From: a virus | Length of the DNA stretch: 50,710 nucleotides | IMG/VR virus record: IMGVR_UViG_3300042868_009269 | Location: 1 to 50,710 of that record | Strand: one strand, 5' to 3' | Shown here: piece by piece, positions 24,050-37,200 of the stretch | Numbering within the stretch: the stretch's first letter is position 1 | Layout of the letters: every line of letters starts with the position of its first letter | Made by a program: the position numbers and the translations under genes | The notes under the pieces: model-generated | What the model was told of the DNA's origin: nothing | What the model saw: the letters and a program-made list of their open reading frames with translations, nothing else | Database searches by the model: none

Positions 24050-27000
24050 TGGCGATAGTTAATAGACAGAATAATCTCTTTGCTGCCGAAGATTGGACAG
24101 TAGCATATAAAGCCTATAGTCAAGTAAACTTTCAGGCATATGATTTTGATTCTATTCGAACATCGCTAGTTGATTATGTTCGGACCAACTATCCCGAAAA
24201 TTTCAATGACTATATTGAAAGCAGTGAATTCATTGCTATCATTGAAATGCTTGCGTACCTTTCACAATCACTTGCTTTCCGCATGGACTTAAACAGCCGC
24301 GAAAACTTCTTAGAAACTGCTGAACGTCGCGACAGCGTATTCAAGCTAGCTCGCATGTTAGGCTACAATCCAAAGAGAAATATACCTGCTAGCGGTTTAA
24401 TGAAGCTGTCTGGAGTTAGAACCACTGAGACTATCACTGACAGCCAAGGCAATGATTTAGGTAACATCAATATCTTTTGGGATGATGCGAATAATCCTTT
24501 AAGCTATGAGCAATTTATTACTGTGATTAATGCTGCAATGAGCAGTGCTAATAGATTTACAGCACCAGTAAAATCTGGTGTACTGGGTAATATTCCTACA
24601 GATTTGTATCAGTTCAATACCCCAATTACTGCACCGATTACATATAATTTTAATATATCATCAGATGGTTCTGCACGAACCTTTAATGTTATTAATCCAG
24701 ATTTTATTGATAACGGTTATTTCTTCGAACGTCATCCAGATCCGACTAACCTGTTTAACATCATTTATAGAAACGATGGTTTAGGACTTTCTAGCAAAAA
24801 CACTGGATTCTTTGTGATGTTTAAGCAAGGTAATTTGCAGTTTAAAGATTTTGACTATACGTTACCTCTACAAAATAGAGAAGAAATCGTTAGCGAGCTA
24901 AACATTAATGAAATTGATGTATTTCTACAAGAAATTAATACAGCAGGACTTGTTCTTAACAAGTGGGACAAAGTACCAAATACCGTCGGGCAAACATTAA
25001 ATTATAACAGCGTTTCAAAAGGCACTAAAAATTTATATGCAATTGAAAATGTAGATAACGGTGGCATCAAGCTAAAATTTAGCGATGGTAACTTTGGTAA
25101 CATACCAAATGGTGTGTATAGATTATGGTACCGTACTAGTGATCCTTCTCGCTATGTTATTCAACCTGAAAACGCAAGAAATCTTTCTATTGTGGTGCCT
25201 TACGTTGACAAGCAAAATAGAAATCAAGCGTTAACACTTACATTCAAACTTGAATATCGTGTCAATAACAGTTTGCCTGCTGAAAGTTTAGGTGCTATTA
25301 AGCGTAGAGCACCACAAGTTTATTATACGCAGAATCGAATGGTGTCTGCTCAAGACTATAATGTGTTTCCATTAAGCCAGAGCAATAACATTTTAAAACT
25401 TAAAGCAATCAATAAGACTCATGCAGGCCATAGTCGTTATATAGATATCAACGACCCAACAGGTACATACCAAAGCCTCGATACGTTTGCTAAGGATGCA
25501 ATATTATTTGTTGAAGATAGTAACGACAGTGAATCTATTGTTATTAATGATAACACAACACCGCGCGAAGTGGTTGTTGGCATTTTACCAGAAGTACTTA
25601 AAAAGCAACGCATAAACAATTTTGTTTACTATGGTCTCAGAAATAATTGGACTGCTTTCCAGGAAAACAAGTTTACTGTGAGCAACTTGAACATACGTTG
25701 GGAACCATTACCTGCTGACGCTCAAGGCGACACAGGTTATATGACGGAAACATTTAGTTCAGGCACACAGGTAGTGATGCTGAACATTAATGACCGAACA
25801 AGAATGTTTAAAGAAAACTGTTTAGTTAAGTTTGTTAACTCGAACGACTTGTCAGACTACAAGTGGGTGAGAGTTATTAACATTGAAAACAACGGCGCAC
25901 TAGCTAGCGGCTTAGTTACCAGTGTTGGCCCATGGACATTAAGTGATACTGTGGGCCGCGGCTGGTTAGCAACAGAAGTTATTGTATCGCTGAGAAAACT
26001 ATTTACGGTTGGTGAAGCAGACGCTATTCAAACCGAAATTAACAATCGAAGAACATTTGGTTTAGGCTACGATTTATATGCAGATTCGTGGTATGTTATT
26101 GCAAACAAGGATTTAGACAAAACAGGAACATTTAATGTTGCATATGAAAAAAACACCGCTGGCCAGGGATTAGACGCTAGTTGGCTACTGCTAATGGAAT
26201 ATTTTCCTATTAACACATTTAGCTATAGATATAACTTAACCTCACGTGGGCAAAACTATGTTGTTCAAAGTAAAAACGATCTTAAGTTTTATAACATTAA
26301 AAATGTTAAAGTGTTAGATAACGACAATAAAAGCGCAAAAGATAAAATTACATTTACTACTATTAATGCTAAACCGTTTAATAATGACACGTTTGAGTGG
26401 CACAAAGTGGGCACAAATGATTTTCGCTGGAGGAACACATCCACCGGTGCAACATACATACCAAGAACGTATAATCCTGGAATCGTGCTTAAGACACGAG
26501 ATACAAAATGGTTTGATGTAAATGTGTACTGGAAAAGTAATTTTGGCTTAATGAAGCCAAGAGGCAATGTAGCTAATACAGCAGATACTGCAACCGGTAA
26601 TCAATATGTCAGTGAAGCAACTGTGTTGTTGGCAACATTGTTTGATACCGGTGAGCTAGAATCACAAACATTATTTGTTACCATTGCAAACAACTCGGGT
26701 CAAATTAATAAAATTCCAAGTCGTATTACTATACCTTTTAACAGCACAACATTTGGTGGTAACATCATTGATCCCGCTACAGGTAATATTACATATAGGT
26801 TATCTTCCAATGCCGGAACATCGTTGCTCGTATTCAGTGGTAATGCTAATTGTTATAGCTACGGCACAACTGGCTTTTCCAATGTTGATACTAGTGTAAG
26901 CGGTAGACTGTTTTTAGCTAACGCTAATGTGGCTGCACAGACTGGCAATTTAATATATAATGACTTACAATTAAACAGATACCATTACTCAACTGATAGG

Positions 27001-28212
27001 ACCAGTGCTGTGAGCAGCGATAAAATCCTTGTTGACTATGTACAAAATAAAGAAAGACTGGACAGAGAAATTGAATGGGAAATCTCAGATGTATACAAAT
27101 ACAACGATGGTTATGTTGATCCAAGAAAAGTAATTGTTGCTCCTATTGACAGCGACAGCGACATGGTTCCAGATCGTCCGCTACAGTTTAAAGAATATGT
27201 ATACGATAAAAATATTCAAATATTTGAATACTATACTGATTTCGATGGTTATACCTACGATAGGCCTACACAAGGTGTAATTGCAGATTTTAGAAAAGAA
27301 AACACTATTAGATTTGATATTTCAGCAGATACGATAATTAGTGAGAGTTATGCTAAGGGTTATACGTTGGACGTATTAAATTGGTTATTTGCAAAAGACT
27401 TTACAACAGCATCTGTAGTTGAAAACGATCAAGGTAAAGCAGCTGGATTAAAAGTATATGCTGAAGCAGAAAATAAGGTGTATTTAAATACACCAGACAG
27501 CACAAACATTAATCGTGTACAATTAGTTGAGACTAACGACTTCTTTGTAAAAGTTGGCCGCGGTCCAACTCAAGACACGTCACAACCTTTGCAGCAAGAT
27601 TCAGTTATCCGCTGGCAGCATGTGGCGCCTAAAGATGTGCGGATCGATCCGAGTATTAGTAACGTAGTTGAGATGATTGTGTTAACTACTTCTTATTATA
27701 ATCAAGTTAAAACATATCTAAGACAGCCAGGAATGTCAAACTTCCCGTTAGAGCCAACTAGCTCTGAACTTGCAATTGAATTTGAAGGGCTGAATGAATA
27801 TAAAAGTGCAAGTGATACTATTGTCTATCGCAGCGCAAAATTTAAATTATTGTTTGGACTGTATGCTGAACAGTCGTATCAAGCTAAATTTAGAGTGGTA
27901 AAACTAAGCAACAATATCAGCGACAACGAATTAAAATCCCAGATAATTACGGCGATAAATAACTACTTCGAAGCAGAGAATTGGGAGTTCGGAGAAACAT
28001 TCTACTTTACAGAATTAAGCTCATATATTCATCAGCGTTTAGGCAGTGCAATAGGAAGTATTGTTATTGTTCCTAAAAACACTTCAGGCGCATTTGGAGA
28101 TATGTTCTCAGTAAAAGCAGAACCAAACGAATTGTTTGCAAGTACAGCAACAGTAGCAGACATTGAAATAGTAGAAAAAATAAGTTCACAAACATTAAGA
28201 GCTGATCGTTAA
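24049..28212 (+). CDS. 6: Baseplate wedge protein (gp6-like), enlarged
   Basis: 1,387 residues, about twice T4 gp6 (660). The N-terminal 130 residues are clearly gp6-type: YDFDSIRTSLVDYVRTNYPE, IAIIEMLAYLSQSLAFRMDL and AERRDSVFKLARMLGYNPKR. The C-terminus (NELKSQIITAINNYFEAENW, FYFTELSSYIHQRLGSAIG) also matches the family, where the helical part dimerises and joins wedges into the inner ring. The extra length lies in the middle (about residues 450-1150), rich in Asn, Thr and aromatic residues and beta-like, presumably additional surface domains. It is coupled to gp25 and followed 16 bases later by the giant gp7-like gene. Confidence 0.92.
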   Translation: MAIVNRQNNLFAAEDWTVAYKAYSQVNFQAYDFDSIRTSLVDYVRTNYPENFNDYIESSEFIAIIEMLAYLSQSLAFRMDLNSRENFLETAERRDSVFKLARMLGYNPKRNIPASGLMKLSGVRTTETITDSQGNDLGNINIFWDDANNPLSYEQFITVINAAMSSANRFTAPVKSGVLGNIPTDLYQFNTPITAPITYNFNISSDGSARTFNVINPDFIDNGYFFERHPDPTNLFNIIYRNDGLGLSSKNTGFFVMFKQGNLQFKDFDYTLPLQNREEIVSELNINEIDVFLQEINTAGLVLNKWDKVPNTVGQTLNYNSVSKGTKNLYAIENVDNGGIKLKFSDGNFGNIPNGVYRLWYRTSDPSRYVIQPENARNLSIVVPYVDKQNRNQALTLTFKLEYRVNNSLPAESLGAIKRRAPQVYYTQNRMVSAQDYNVFPLSQSNNILKLKAINKTHAGHSRYIDINDPTGTYQSLDTFAKDAILFVEDSNDSESIVINDNTTPREVVVGILPEVLKKQRINNFVYYGLRNNWTAFQENKFTVSNLNIRWEPLPADAQGDTGYMTETFSSGTQVVMLNINDRTRMFKENCLVKFVNSNDLSDYKWVRVINIENNGALASGLVTSVGPWTLSDTVGRGWLATEVIVSLRKLFTVGEADAIQTEINNRRTFGLGYDLYADSWYVIANKDLDKTGTFNVAYEKNTAGQGLDASWLLLMEYFPINTFSYRYNLTSRGQNYVVQSKNDLKFYNIKNVKVLDNDNKSAKDKITFTTINAKPFNNDTFEWHKVGTNDFRWRNTSTGATYIPRTYNPGIVLKTRDTKWFDVNVYWKSNFGLMKPRGNVANTADTATGNQYVSEATVLLATLFDTGELESQTLFVTIANNSGQINKIPSRITIPFNSTTFGGNIIDPATGNITYRLSSNAGTSLLVFSGNANCYSYGTTGFSNVDTSVSGRLFLANANVAAQTGNLIYNDLQLNRYHYSTDRTSAVSSDKILVDYVQNKERLDREIEWEISDVYKYNDGYVDPRKVIVAPIDSDSDMVPDRPLQFKEYVYDKNIQIFEYYTDFDGYTYDRPTQGVIADFRKENTIRFDISADTIISESYAKGYTLDVLNWLFAKDFTTASVVENDQGKAAGLKVYAEAENKVYLNTPDSTNINRVQLVETNDFFVKVGRGPTQDTSQPLQQDSVIRWQHVAPKDVRIDPSISNVVEMIVLTTSYYNQVKTYLRQPGMSNFPLEPTSSELAIEFEGLNEYKSASDTIVYRSAKFKLLFGLYAEQSYQAKFRVVKLSNNISDNELKSQIITAINNYFEAENWEFGETFYFTELSSYIHQRLGSAIGSIVIVPKNTSGAFGDMFSVKAEPNELFASTATVADIEIVEKISSQTLRADR

Positions 28213-28227
28213 AAGGTGTATATTTAG

Positions 28228-31200
28228 ATGAGCAACAAAATCTATAAAAAACTTCCGGTAGTACTACAAACTACAGCAATCAAAAACTTTTTTGAAAGCA
28301 CCGTAGAGCAACTGTTTAGTAAAGCAAACGTAGAAGTAGTATCGGGATATATAGGTTCTAAATCAAGTGCAGATGTAGGCATTACAGGGTACATAGCTGA
28401 ACCCAACAACGATAAAGCACGTTATGCATTATCCCCTGTGGTAAACACTATCAACTACACTACCAAAGAAAGTGAAGACTTTATTTTCTTTGACGAGTTA
28501 ATTGATATACTATCTACATACGGTGTTGATACTTCCAATCAAAACAAAATTTTTGGTGCAAACTTTAACAGTTTTGTGCCACCCATTGAACTTGATAAGT
28601 TTGTTAACTATCAAGAATACTACTGGTTTCCGGATGGACCAACAGTTATCCCTGTTGCAGGAACACTGGAAAATCCTATCGATATTGACCGTGATATTTT
28701 AGGTAAACAATATTACACACCTGTAGGCGGGAAGCCTTTTAGAAATGGCATGGTTGTCCGCTTCACTGGTCAATACGTAATTCCTAGCAGTGAATTAGAA
28801 ATTGATTATATTGTTCAGGGCGTGGGGCAAGGAATTTATGTTGTACCGAGACGTAATCAATTCCAAACTGTGTTTTCAACACCAGTGGATGCGCCATACG
28901 ACGGTTCATTTTTCCCTCTTAATCACCCAGACATTGCACACCAAGCTGGTAATGTTTCTAGTGTCACAGTTGTAAGTCAAGGCATTGGATATGTAAATCC
29001 AACGGTTAGCATAACAGGTTCTAACGTCAATGTTGCAGTAGCAACAGCTAACGTTGCAGCAAACGGTGCAATCACAGGGATTGCTGTTAGTGATGCAGGC
29101 CGCGGCTACACTAAGTTTGTTAACGTTGAGCTAGCTGATATCAATATTACATATGATATAGACACCGCAAATATTTTTACTGGAAGCAGTAATGTAGTTG
29201 TTACAGCAGATATCTTCCTAACAGAAGATCCTGCTAATGTTAGAATTGGTCAAGGTATTAACGGTATTGCTAGCGGCATTGTGTCTAAGAAGTTTGATAG
29301 CGCAGAAGTAGAGGGCTACTTTGGTACATACTTAACAGTTCCTACAGCAAATGTGAACCCTACAACAGGAACGTTTACATATCCAAATCACGGACTAGCT
29401 ACCAATGACGAAGTTGTTTATGACGCCGGTGGCAGCACACCTATTAGTAACATTCTTATCGGCGGAAGATATCAGGTATTAGTTGTTGACTCTAACAGAT
29501 TTCAACTAAAAGAACTTGGTAATATTGTAACATCATCTCCAGGTGACACTGGAAATAATAGTCAAGGCTTTATTAAGAAATCAACCACATTTACTGTAAC
29601 AGCAGTAAACGATGGCTCATTAACAGCAGGTATGATGTTACATCATGCAGATCTTGTTTATAAAACTAAGATCGTTTCGCAACTTAGCGGGTCAACTGGC
29701 AGCACAGGAACTTATAAAGTTGATGTTGAAAATAACACGGTTCATACCTTCCCTGAAACATTTACAGTCAAACCAACTGTTGTGTTATCGCAAGCTGTTG
29801 AACTAGAACGTAACTCTGTAATTGCAGCATCTGAATTAACTTTTGCCGGCAGAGATTTTCTTGCAGAAGTTAACTATGAATGGCAAGGGACTCCTGCAAC
29901 AGGTAACTTAACTATTTCTGGTACTACGCTATCTGTAGCTAATCTAACTACCGGCAGCGGCACAGTTAAAGTAGGAATGGTTCTTTCAGCATCAGGTATA
30001 TTACCGCATACTATTATTGTAGCAGGATCAGGTAGTACATGGACAGTTAACAAAGCGCAAACACTTGCAACAAGAGAATTTACCGGTTATCCTGCAGGAT
30101 CACGCTTAGGTATTAATCCTGCTAACGGTGAATACTATCTAATGGGCGGGCAATGGTCATTTGATAAAAATGACATGGATGACGATGAGTTTGATGGTGA
30201 CTCACTATGGGATGCAGGACTAAACGCTAGCCCACCAGAATATTTAACAGTACAGCGCGGCGCCGAAAACAAAAATATTTGGAGCACAATTAACTTTTGG
30301 TATCATCAAGATAACTTCAAAGATGCCGGCATGCAATTACCAAACAGACGTTTCCGCGCAGAACGACCAATCATTGAATTTGATCGCAGATTAGAACTTT
30401 ATAATCATGGTAAACGCGGCGTTGGTAGCGTTATAGTTGCATGTACGCAGTACACAATTGACGAAGTAATAGGAATGCCAACAGGAGTGTTGATTGACAG
30501 CACACCCATTGAACGACAAACTATTATCTTCCCAAATGAACAGCCTGATATTGCAAAATATGTTTATGTAGCTTACACAGATTTGAGCACAGAAACAATT
30601 ACTGTTGTTAGAGCCCCACATCCAGAACTAAACCCTATTGGTGCAGTTGACGGTGATTTTAACTTTGTGCCTTGGGAATTAAATGTTGATGATGTAGTGC
30701 TAATTCGCTCAGGTGCTGAAAATATTGGCACTGAATATAGATTTACGCTTGCAGGGTTAGTACTATGTCAGAGAAAATTAAGTGCTAACCAAGCTCCACT
30801 GTTTAATTTATATGATACAGCCGGTGTCTACTTAGGGGACGAAGGAAAATATCCAAACAACAATTTTGAAGGTAACAAAATTTTCTCCTATGCTTTGGGT
30901 ACTGGTGTAGAAGATCCTGTACTTAAATTCCCGCTATCATGGATTGGTTTTAAAGCCAGCAGTGAAATTGAATTCTCTGTGGACATGGCTGAAGCAAACT
31001 ATTTGCACAACTATCAACCATTTGGCGGAAATCAAATAAGCACAGCAGGATATAAATTTTATAAGTTAGCGCTCAATGGCGAGCATGAATTACTATCAAT
31101 GATGGTACCTTCGGACCAACCAGCACGTCAACGATTAGTATCAACTTACACCATTGATAGATTTGATGTTGATAACGCTCGCAGAGAGTTTTGGATCGGG

Positions 31201-34200
31201 TGCGTACCAGATCTAAGATCAGACAGCAGTTACGACGTTGATGTATTTGTAAATGGTATTAAACGTACTGACTGGCAGTACGGGGTATTCGGCGCCGGGT
31301 ACATTGTATTTGATAGATTTGATCTTTCAAACAGGGATTTCATTGAAATCAACGCATTTTCTAGCGCAGGCCAATTACTAGTAAGTGACAAAGCTATTAG
31401 TAAATTCGAACTTCCACTAAGTTGGAAAACTAATGTTACTAACGAAGAAATAACAGCTATATCATCACCTGAGTTTACGCAACACTTTAAAAACTACATG
31501 GAGCGTCAAGTAGGGTTTGAAGGTGATGCGCTACAAGTTAATAATTTCTCAAGCACACCTAAAGATGTAGCATATGCTACAGATATTGTTGTTACTGATC
31601 AAGACGTAATTTTAGGCGCATTACTATTAGACGATCAGCCACATAATCTAGTAGATGCTATTAGATTCAACGCTGAAGAATATATGAAGTATAAAGCACG
31701 ATTAAAGAAAGAAATCAGTGCATATTACACATTATTTGACACTAACGGTCTTTCAAACGAATTTATTTTAGAAAAAGTATTACAAAATATTATTTCTTTT
31801 AGTGTTGGCCGCGAAGTGTTCAATAGAACATATGTAATTCCGTATGGCGATAACTATCTTGAAGAACGCTTTGAAATTAACGATGTAAACACTACTGAAT
31901 TTGTATCATCTAATTTTACTGATCTAAACAAGATTGAAAACAGCTTATTAGTATATCATGTTAATGCTGATACATTTGAAACAACACTGTTAAATGTTGA
32001 CAAAGATTATATCATTACCAATTTTAATCCTATCGCTATTGTATTAAACGGTGTTAACGTTGATCTAGATGATGAGATAGTTTTAAAACTTTATAACGAA
32101 GAACGCGATAGCGCACAATGCCCGCCTACTCCAAGTATGTTAGGTATCTATCCGCTATTTGAACCTAGAATTGAAATTGATAATAGTTTTCAGACACCTG
32201 TTCAAGTACTTGTGGGGCACGACGGCAGTAAGACTACACTATTTGGCGACCGCCGTGATGAAATATTACTTGAGTTCGAAAAGCGTGTGTTCAACAGTGC
32301 TAAGGCAGAATTTAGATCTGCTAATGCACTACCAGAATTAAACATCTATACACTAAAACCCGGCGCATTTAGAGAAACTGGATATACAACAACTGAATGG
32401 TCAAGTTTGCAGCGATACTATTTTTCAAACTGGTCTGTTACAAATAAAATTGATTATGTAACAAATGAATTTTACAGTGATAGCAACGAGTGGACCTGGA
32501 ACTATCGTGGAAACACTGATTTACCAGGTCACTGGAGAGGTTGGTACGAGCATTACTACGATACAGTAAGGCCGCATACTCATCCATGGGAAATGCTAGC
32601 ATTCTTTGAAAAGCCACTATGGTGGGACAGTCAGTATGGCACAGACTACAGCAGTGCTAACACTGCTATGTGGGATGACCTAGAAGAAGGAATCATCCGT
32701 AGTGGTGCTAGAGAAAATTTAACTGCTGATGCATATTTAATTAATAATCCTTATCGCAGAGAAGGCTTGCATCTTGTACTACCGGTAGATGATAATGGTG
32801 AGCTAAAGACTCCTAAAGATATTATTACCACTGGCACAACAACTAAAACATTGGTTTGGGCAAACAGCAGAGCAAATGTAACAGTAGGTAATTTTCATAC
32901 TTCTTCTAGTCTAAAATCAAATACTTTATTAACCGTAAATGGTTTAAATGTAACTTATAGCAACAGCAATATCTATATTGCTGGACGTAACATTACTAAC
33001 CATACAGTTGATGTTGAAACTAACGCTGTTGGATTTGGACCAATTGAAGAACAGGATGTGTCCTACAACATTCCAAACGTTAACCTAAATCTAGTATCTA
33101 GTTCTCCAACAGCTATGCCTAATTATGCTGTAGCTGTTCTAGTTAACGGGGTTTCTCTGTACACGCCCAAGTCAATTAAGAGTTGGGATGACCAAGGTGT
33201 TTGGCACTATAACAACGGCACTATTGATGATTATAACGAACTTGCTACATTCAGCCATAGTACCGTAGGCGGATTATTCCACTATCACGCAATTACCCCA
33301 GATGTAGTTGGGCTAACAGCAGGTGTTGTTGAAGAAGACGGCGCACTAAAATGGGACAGCACAGAACATAGTCCTATAGTTGGCTGGGCATTCGATGGCC
33401 TCCCAATTTACGGTCCATATGGTTATATTGACCCTGAAGATACCACTAGTGAAATTGTTAACATTAAAAGTCCTTGGGTATTACGTCAAGGTACACGATC
33501 AGTTGCCCCTGGAGGTGCATATACTGGTATGTTTGTTGAGGACTACGAAATTGACGCAACAAAATCAGGACAACCAGGCTATACAAATCAGTTCAACTTA
33601 CGCTACGGGTTCACCCCAGATAGTCCAGCTACTAAAATTCGATACTATGTTGTAACTGTGGATAATGCTGGTAAGCCGATGTTCCCATATGCAACAGGCG
33701 GCGGCTATGCTACTCACAGTTCATCAACTAAAACATGGGCCGGCCAGTACTATGCAGCAGGGCAAGAAATTGTTACAAATGTTTATGATACAGATGGCAT
33801 AACAATCTTAGACACATTACCTGGTCCAAATACATTAAGTCGCGGTACATTTGATGCTGACGCTACTCCTGCACTAACCAGCACATTACAGATTACGTTT
33901 GGCACAACAGATGCAAGAAACGACAGCTGGAAGTTTGGCGACGGCGCACCTGCAGAAAATGCATGGAAATACTCAGAAGCATATCCGTTTGCTGTAACCG
34001 AAGCACTATTACTAGCAAGACCAGGTAAGTTTGCTACAGAATTTGCTAATCCTACAAAACTTTACAGACCAGCAGCAAACAAAAAATACAAATTATCAGT
34101 TAACTCAAATTATCCATGGATCTTTACATCTGCCACAGATTTTGAAATTCACGGCGATAAAGATGTTAACGGTAACTTCATTACCAACATTGGTTATACC

Positions 34201-37200
34201 CAATTTATTAACTCATGGTTACGATTCCAGGGTCTGTCACCAGAGAGCGACTTCATTACTAAAGTACGCAGCCTAAATACTAAACTTGGTCATAGAATGA
34301 GTGGCTTTATTGACAAAGACACTATGACTTTACGTACTGACCAGTACAGCAATGAAGGTAGTGCTACTAGCTTAATTATTCCTCAAGAAAACATTACTGT
34401 GAACATTCATAGTTCGCCATATAAGTCAAGAAACTTCTATAGCGGTGTTATAATTGAAAAGACTTCTGAAGGACATAAAGTAAGAGGATATGATAAAAAT
34501 CTAGGTTACTTTACTACACTACAAAGTGATAAGAATAAAGGCAGAGAGCGCATCAGTGTTGGCGGTACACCCGCACAGTTTGTTGACTATTCACAGAATA
34601 CTACGTATAAAGAAGGAACCATTGTACGCTACAAGGGTGCTTACTATTCTGCAAGAGAAACATTTAAGACCGGTACTACTTTTGAAACTGCTAAGTGGAG
34701 AAGATTTGGCGCACTGCCACAAATTGGTGCTGCTACCGGTACGCTATATCAGCAAACAACAGGCAACATTATCAAAGTTGATTACGAAACAGTATTTGAT
34801 AACACTGAAGATCTTTTTGACTTCTTAATTAGTTTAGGAAGATATCAAGAATCACAGGGTTATACATTTGGTAACTTTGATGAAACTATCGGTGAAGTAC
34901 GTGACTGGGCGTATGCTGCAAAACAATTCTTGTTCTGGACCACAGGTGTTTGGGAAATTGGTAACACATTAGAACTTAGCCCAATGGCTAATAGTGCTAC
35001 TTTTGTTGCCCCACGCGGTTTTATTGCAAAAATTAACAGAACAGATCGTTCACAGTTTAACATTGTAAACCAGAATGGTGTTGCAATCAATCCCACAGAC
35101 TGTGAGATTGTACGCCAAGATAACACTATTGAGATTGTGCCACCAGAAGGTGAGCAAATTTATGGTGTTGTACTCTTTACTAAAGAAATTGAGCACGCAT
35201 TTGTTGTAGATAATGTTACACAATTTAATGATGTTATTTTTAACCCTGTTATAAATCAGGGACACAGTAGATTAAAGATCAAAGCGACTAGAACAGCAGG
35301 TTGGGATGGTAGATTCTTAAGTCAAGGTTTTATTATTGAGGGCGACAGCTTAAAGCCAAACTTAGATAATATGGCGGAAAGCCTAGGCCGTTACCACGAA
35401 CTAGGTTTTATTCCTGTAGAAAAACAACTATACGAAGCAAGTCGAGCAGTTTTTGGTTTTGAACAGAAACAATACTTAACTGAACTAGATATCATCGATG
35501 ATCAGCAATATGATTTTTATGCAGGTATGTTGCAAAGCAAGGGTACAACTGGTAGCCTAGAAAGAATTGGCACGGTTGTACCGGCACTGTCACGCTCGCC
35601 ATCAAGTGAGATTAATGTTTACGATGAATGGGCGTTACGTGTAGCTGACTTTGGTGACACAAATCAGGATCAAGCAATTGAACTAAAATTTGATAAAATT
35701 GATCAAGTGCAAGATCCACAATTGTTTACTCTTGCTTTCCCGGAAGATACAACCAACATTGTAGAAAAAATTGAAGTACTAGAGCGCAAGCACAAATATT
35801 TCAATGTTCCACAAATTATTGTTTCTGCACCAGTTCTTAGCAATGGTGTTAGAGCCACAGCGGAAGCAACACTTAACAGTGCAGGAGAGCTTGGTGCAAT
35901 AACTGTAACAAATCCAGGTTCAGGTTATGGTGAAATTGTAGGCGTAACAGTTATTGCAGGTGAAATAGTTGTTGACTTAGATGAAACAGTTTTTGACACT
36001 GTTCGTGCATACAGCACAGCCTATATTAGTACCACAAGTGCAAGTCTAACAGGTAATTTATCAATTACTGATTTTTCAACTACACTTGCTGCAAATGCAC
36101 TAGTGGCAAACAAAGGATACGTGATTACTGCCCCGGGCACAACAAACTTTACTTTATTAGGTGCAGCAAATAATAACATAGGAACAGCATTTGTTGCATC
36201 AGCTACAGGTACAGGTACAGGTACAGGGGAAGTTAGTAATGTAACAACCACGGTTAATCTATCAACTGGAATTTCAAACATCAACAGTCTAGTTAACGCT
36301 ATTAACAGTGCAAACGCAGGCGTTACTGCTATTGCTATTAGAAGTGATGTACTTGACGGCGGCAATGCTACGGTTGACAAATATACACTAGAACTAAGAG
36401 GTAACGGTTTTACTATTAACAGTGCCGATGCTAACTTACACCTAAATTCCGCGGTCAATGTTTATCAAAATGGCGTAAACTATACTACCACAGTAGGTAG
36501 CGGCTACCGTTACGAGCCACGCCAACGCTACGGATTTGAAGTAGCAAATAATACCGTAAAGGCAGATATTACTGTTAGTGTTAATAATACAACTCTAGGC
36601 GACGCATTTTGGGATTATGATGCAGGTGATAGATGGCAAATTACCACAGCAGCAGTTGTTGATCAAAACAATCCACTAACTGTAATTCTAAACAGCGGAA
36701 TTGTTAACGGTAATACAACTATTGCTAATGAAAATTACACAACAATTAGCAACAACAACTATCCTTTTGTAGATGTTTATGTTAATGGTGTATTGATCCA
36801 AAATAGACCAGAAGAAACAGTGTATACACTCACTGCATCAACAGTTGAGTTTGCTAATATCTCATTACTGCCAACTTCAGTTCTAACATCACTGCCTAAT
36901 CCTGCTACAAAGACATCTCGCTTTGTGCTAGCAAGTCAGTCGAACGTGTTTGTAGTAGAAAAGGGTACAATTGACTTTACTAATGCATACACGGGTGATG
37001 TTACTGGAAGTACGTTAAACATTAAAGTTGAAACGCACGATCATATTGCAATCAAACTTGGTACAAGACGTAATTACGAAATTACACCTGATGCAACTGA
37101 CGATGATATTATTTTAATTGATATCGATGATTCGTCGCGTTTTCTTAGAAAGCCCACTGGGAGCAGAGAGAACAAGCTATGGCCAACATTAACTAATGTT

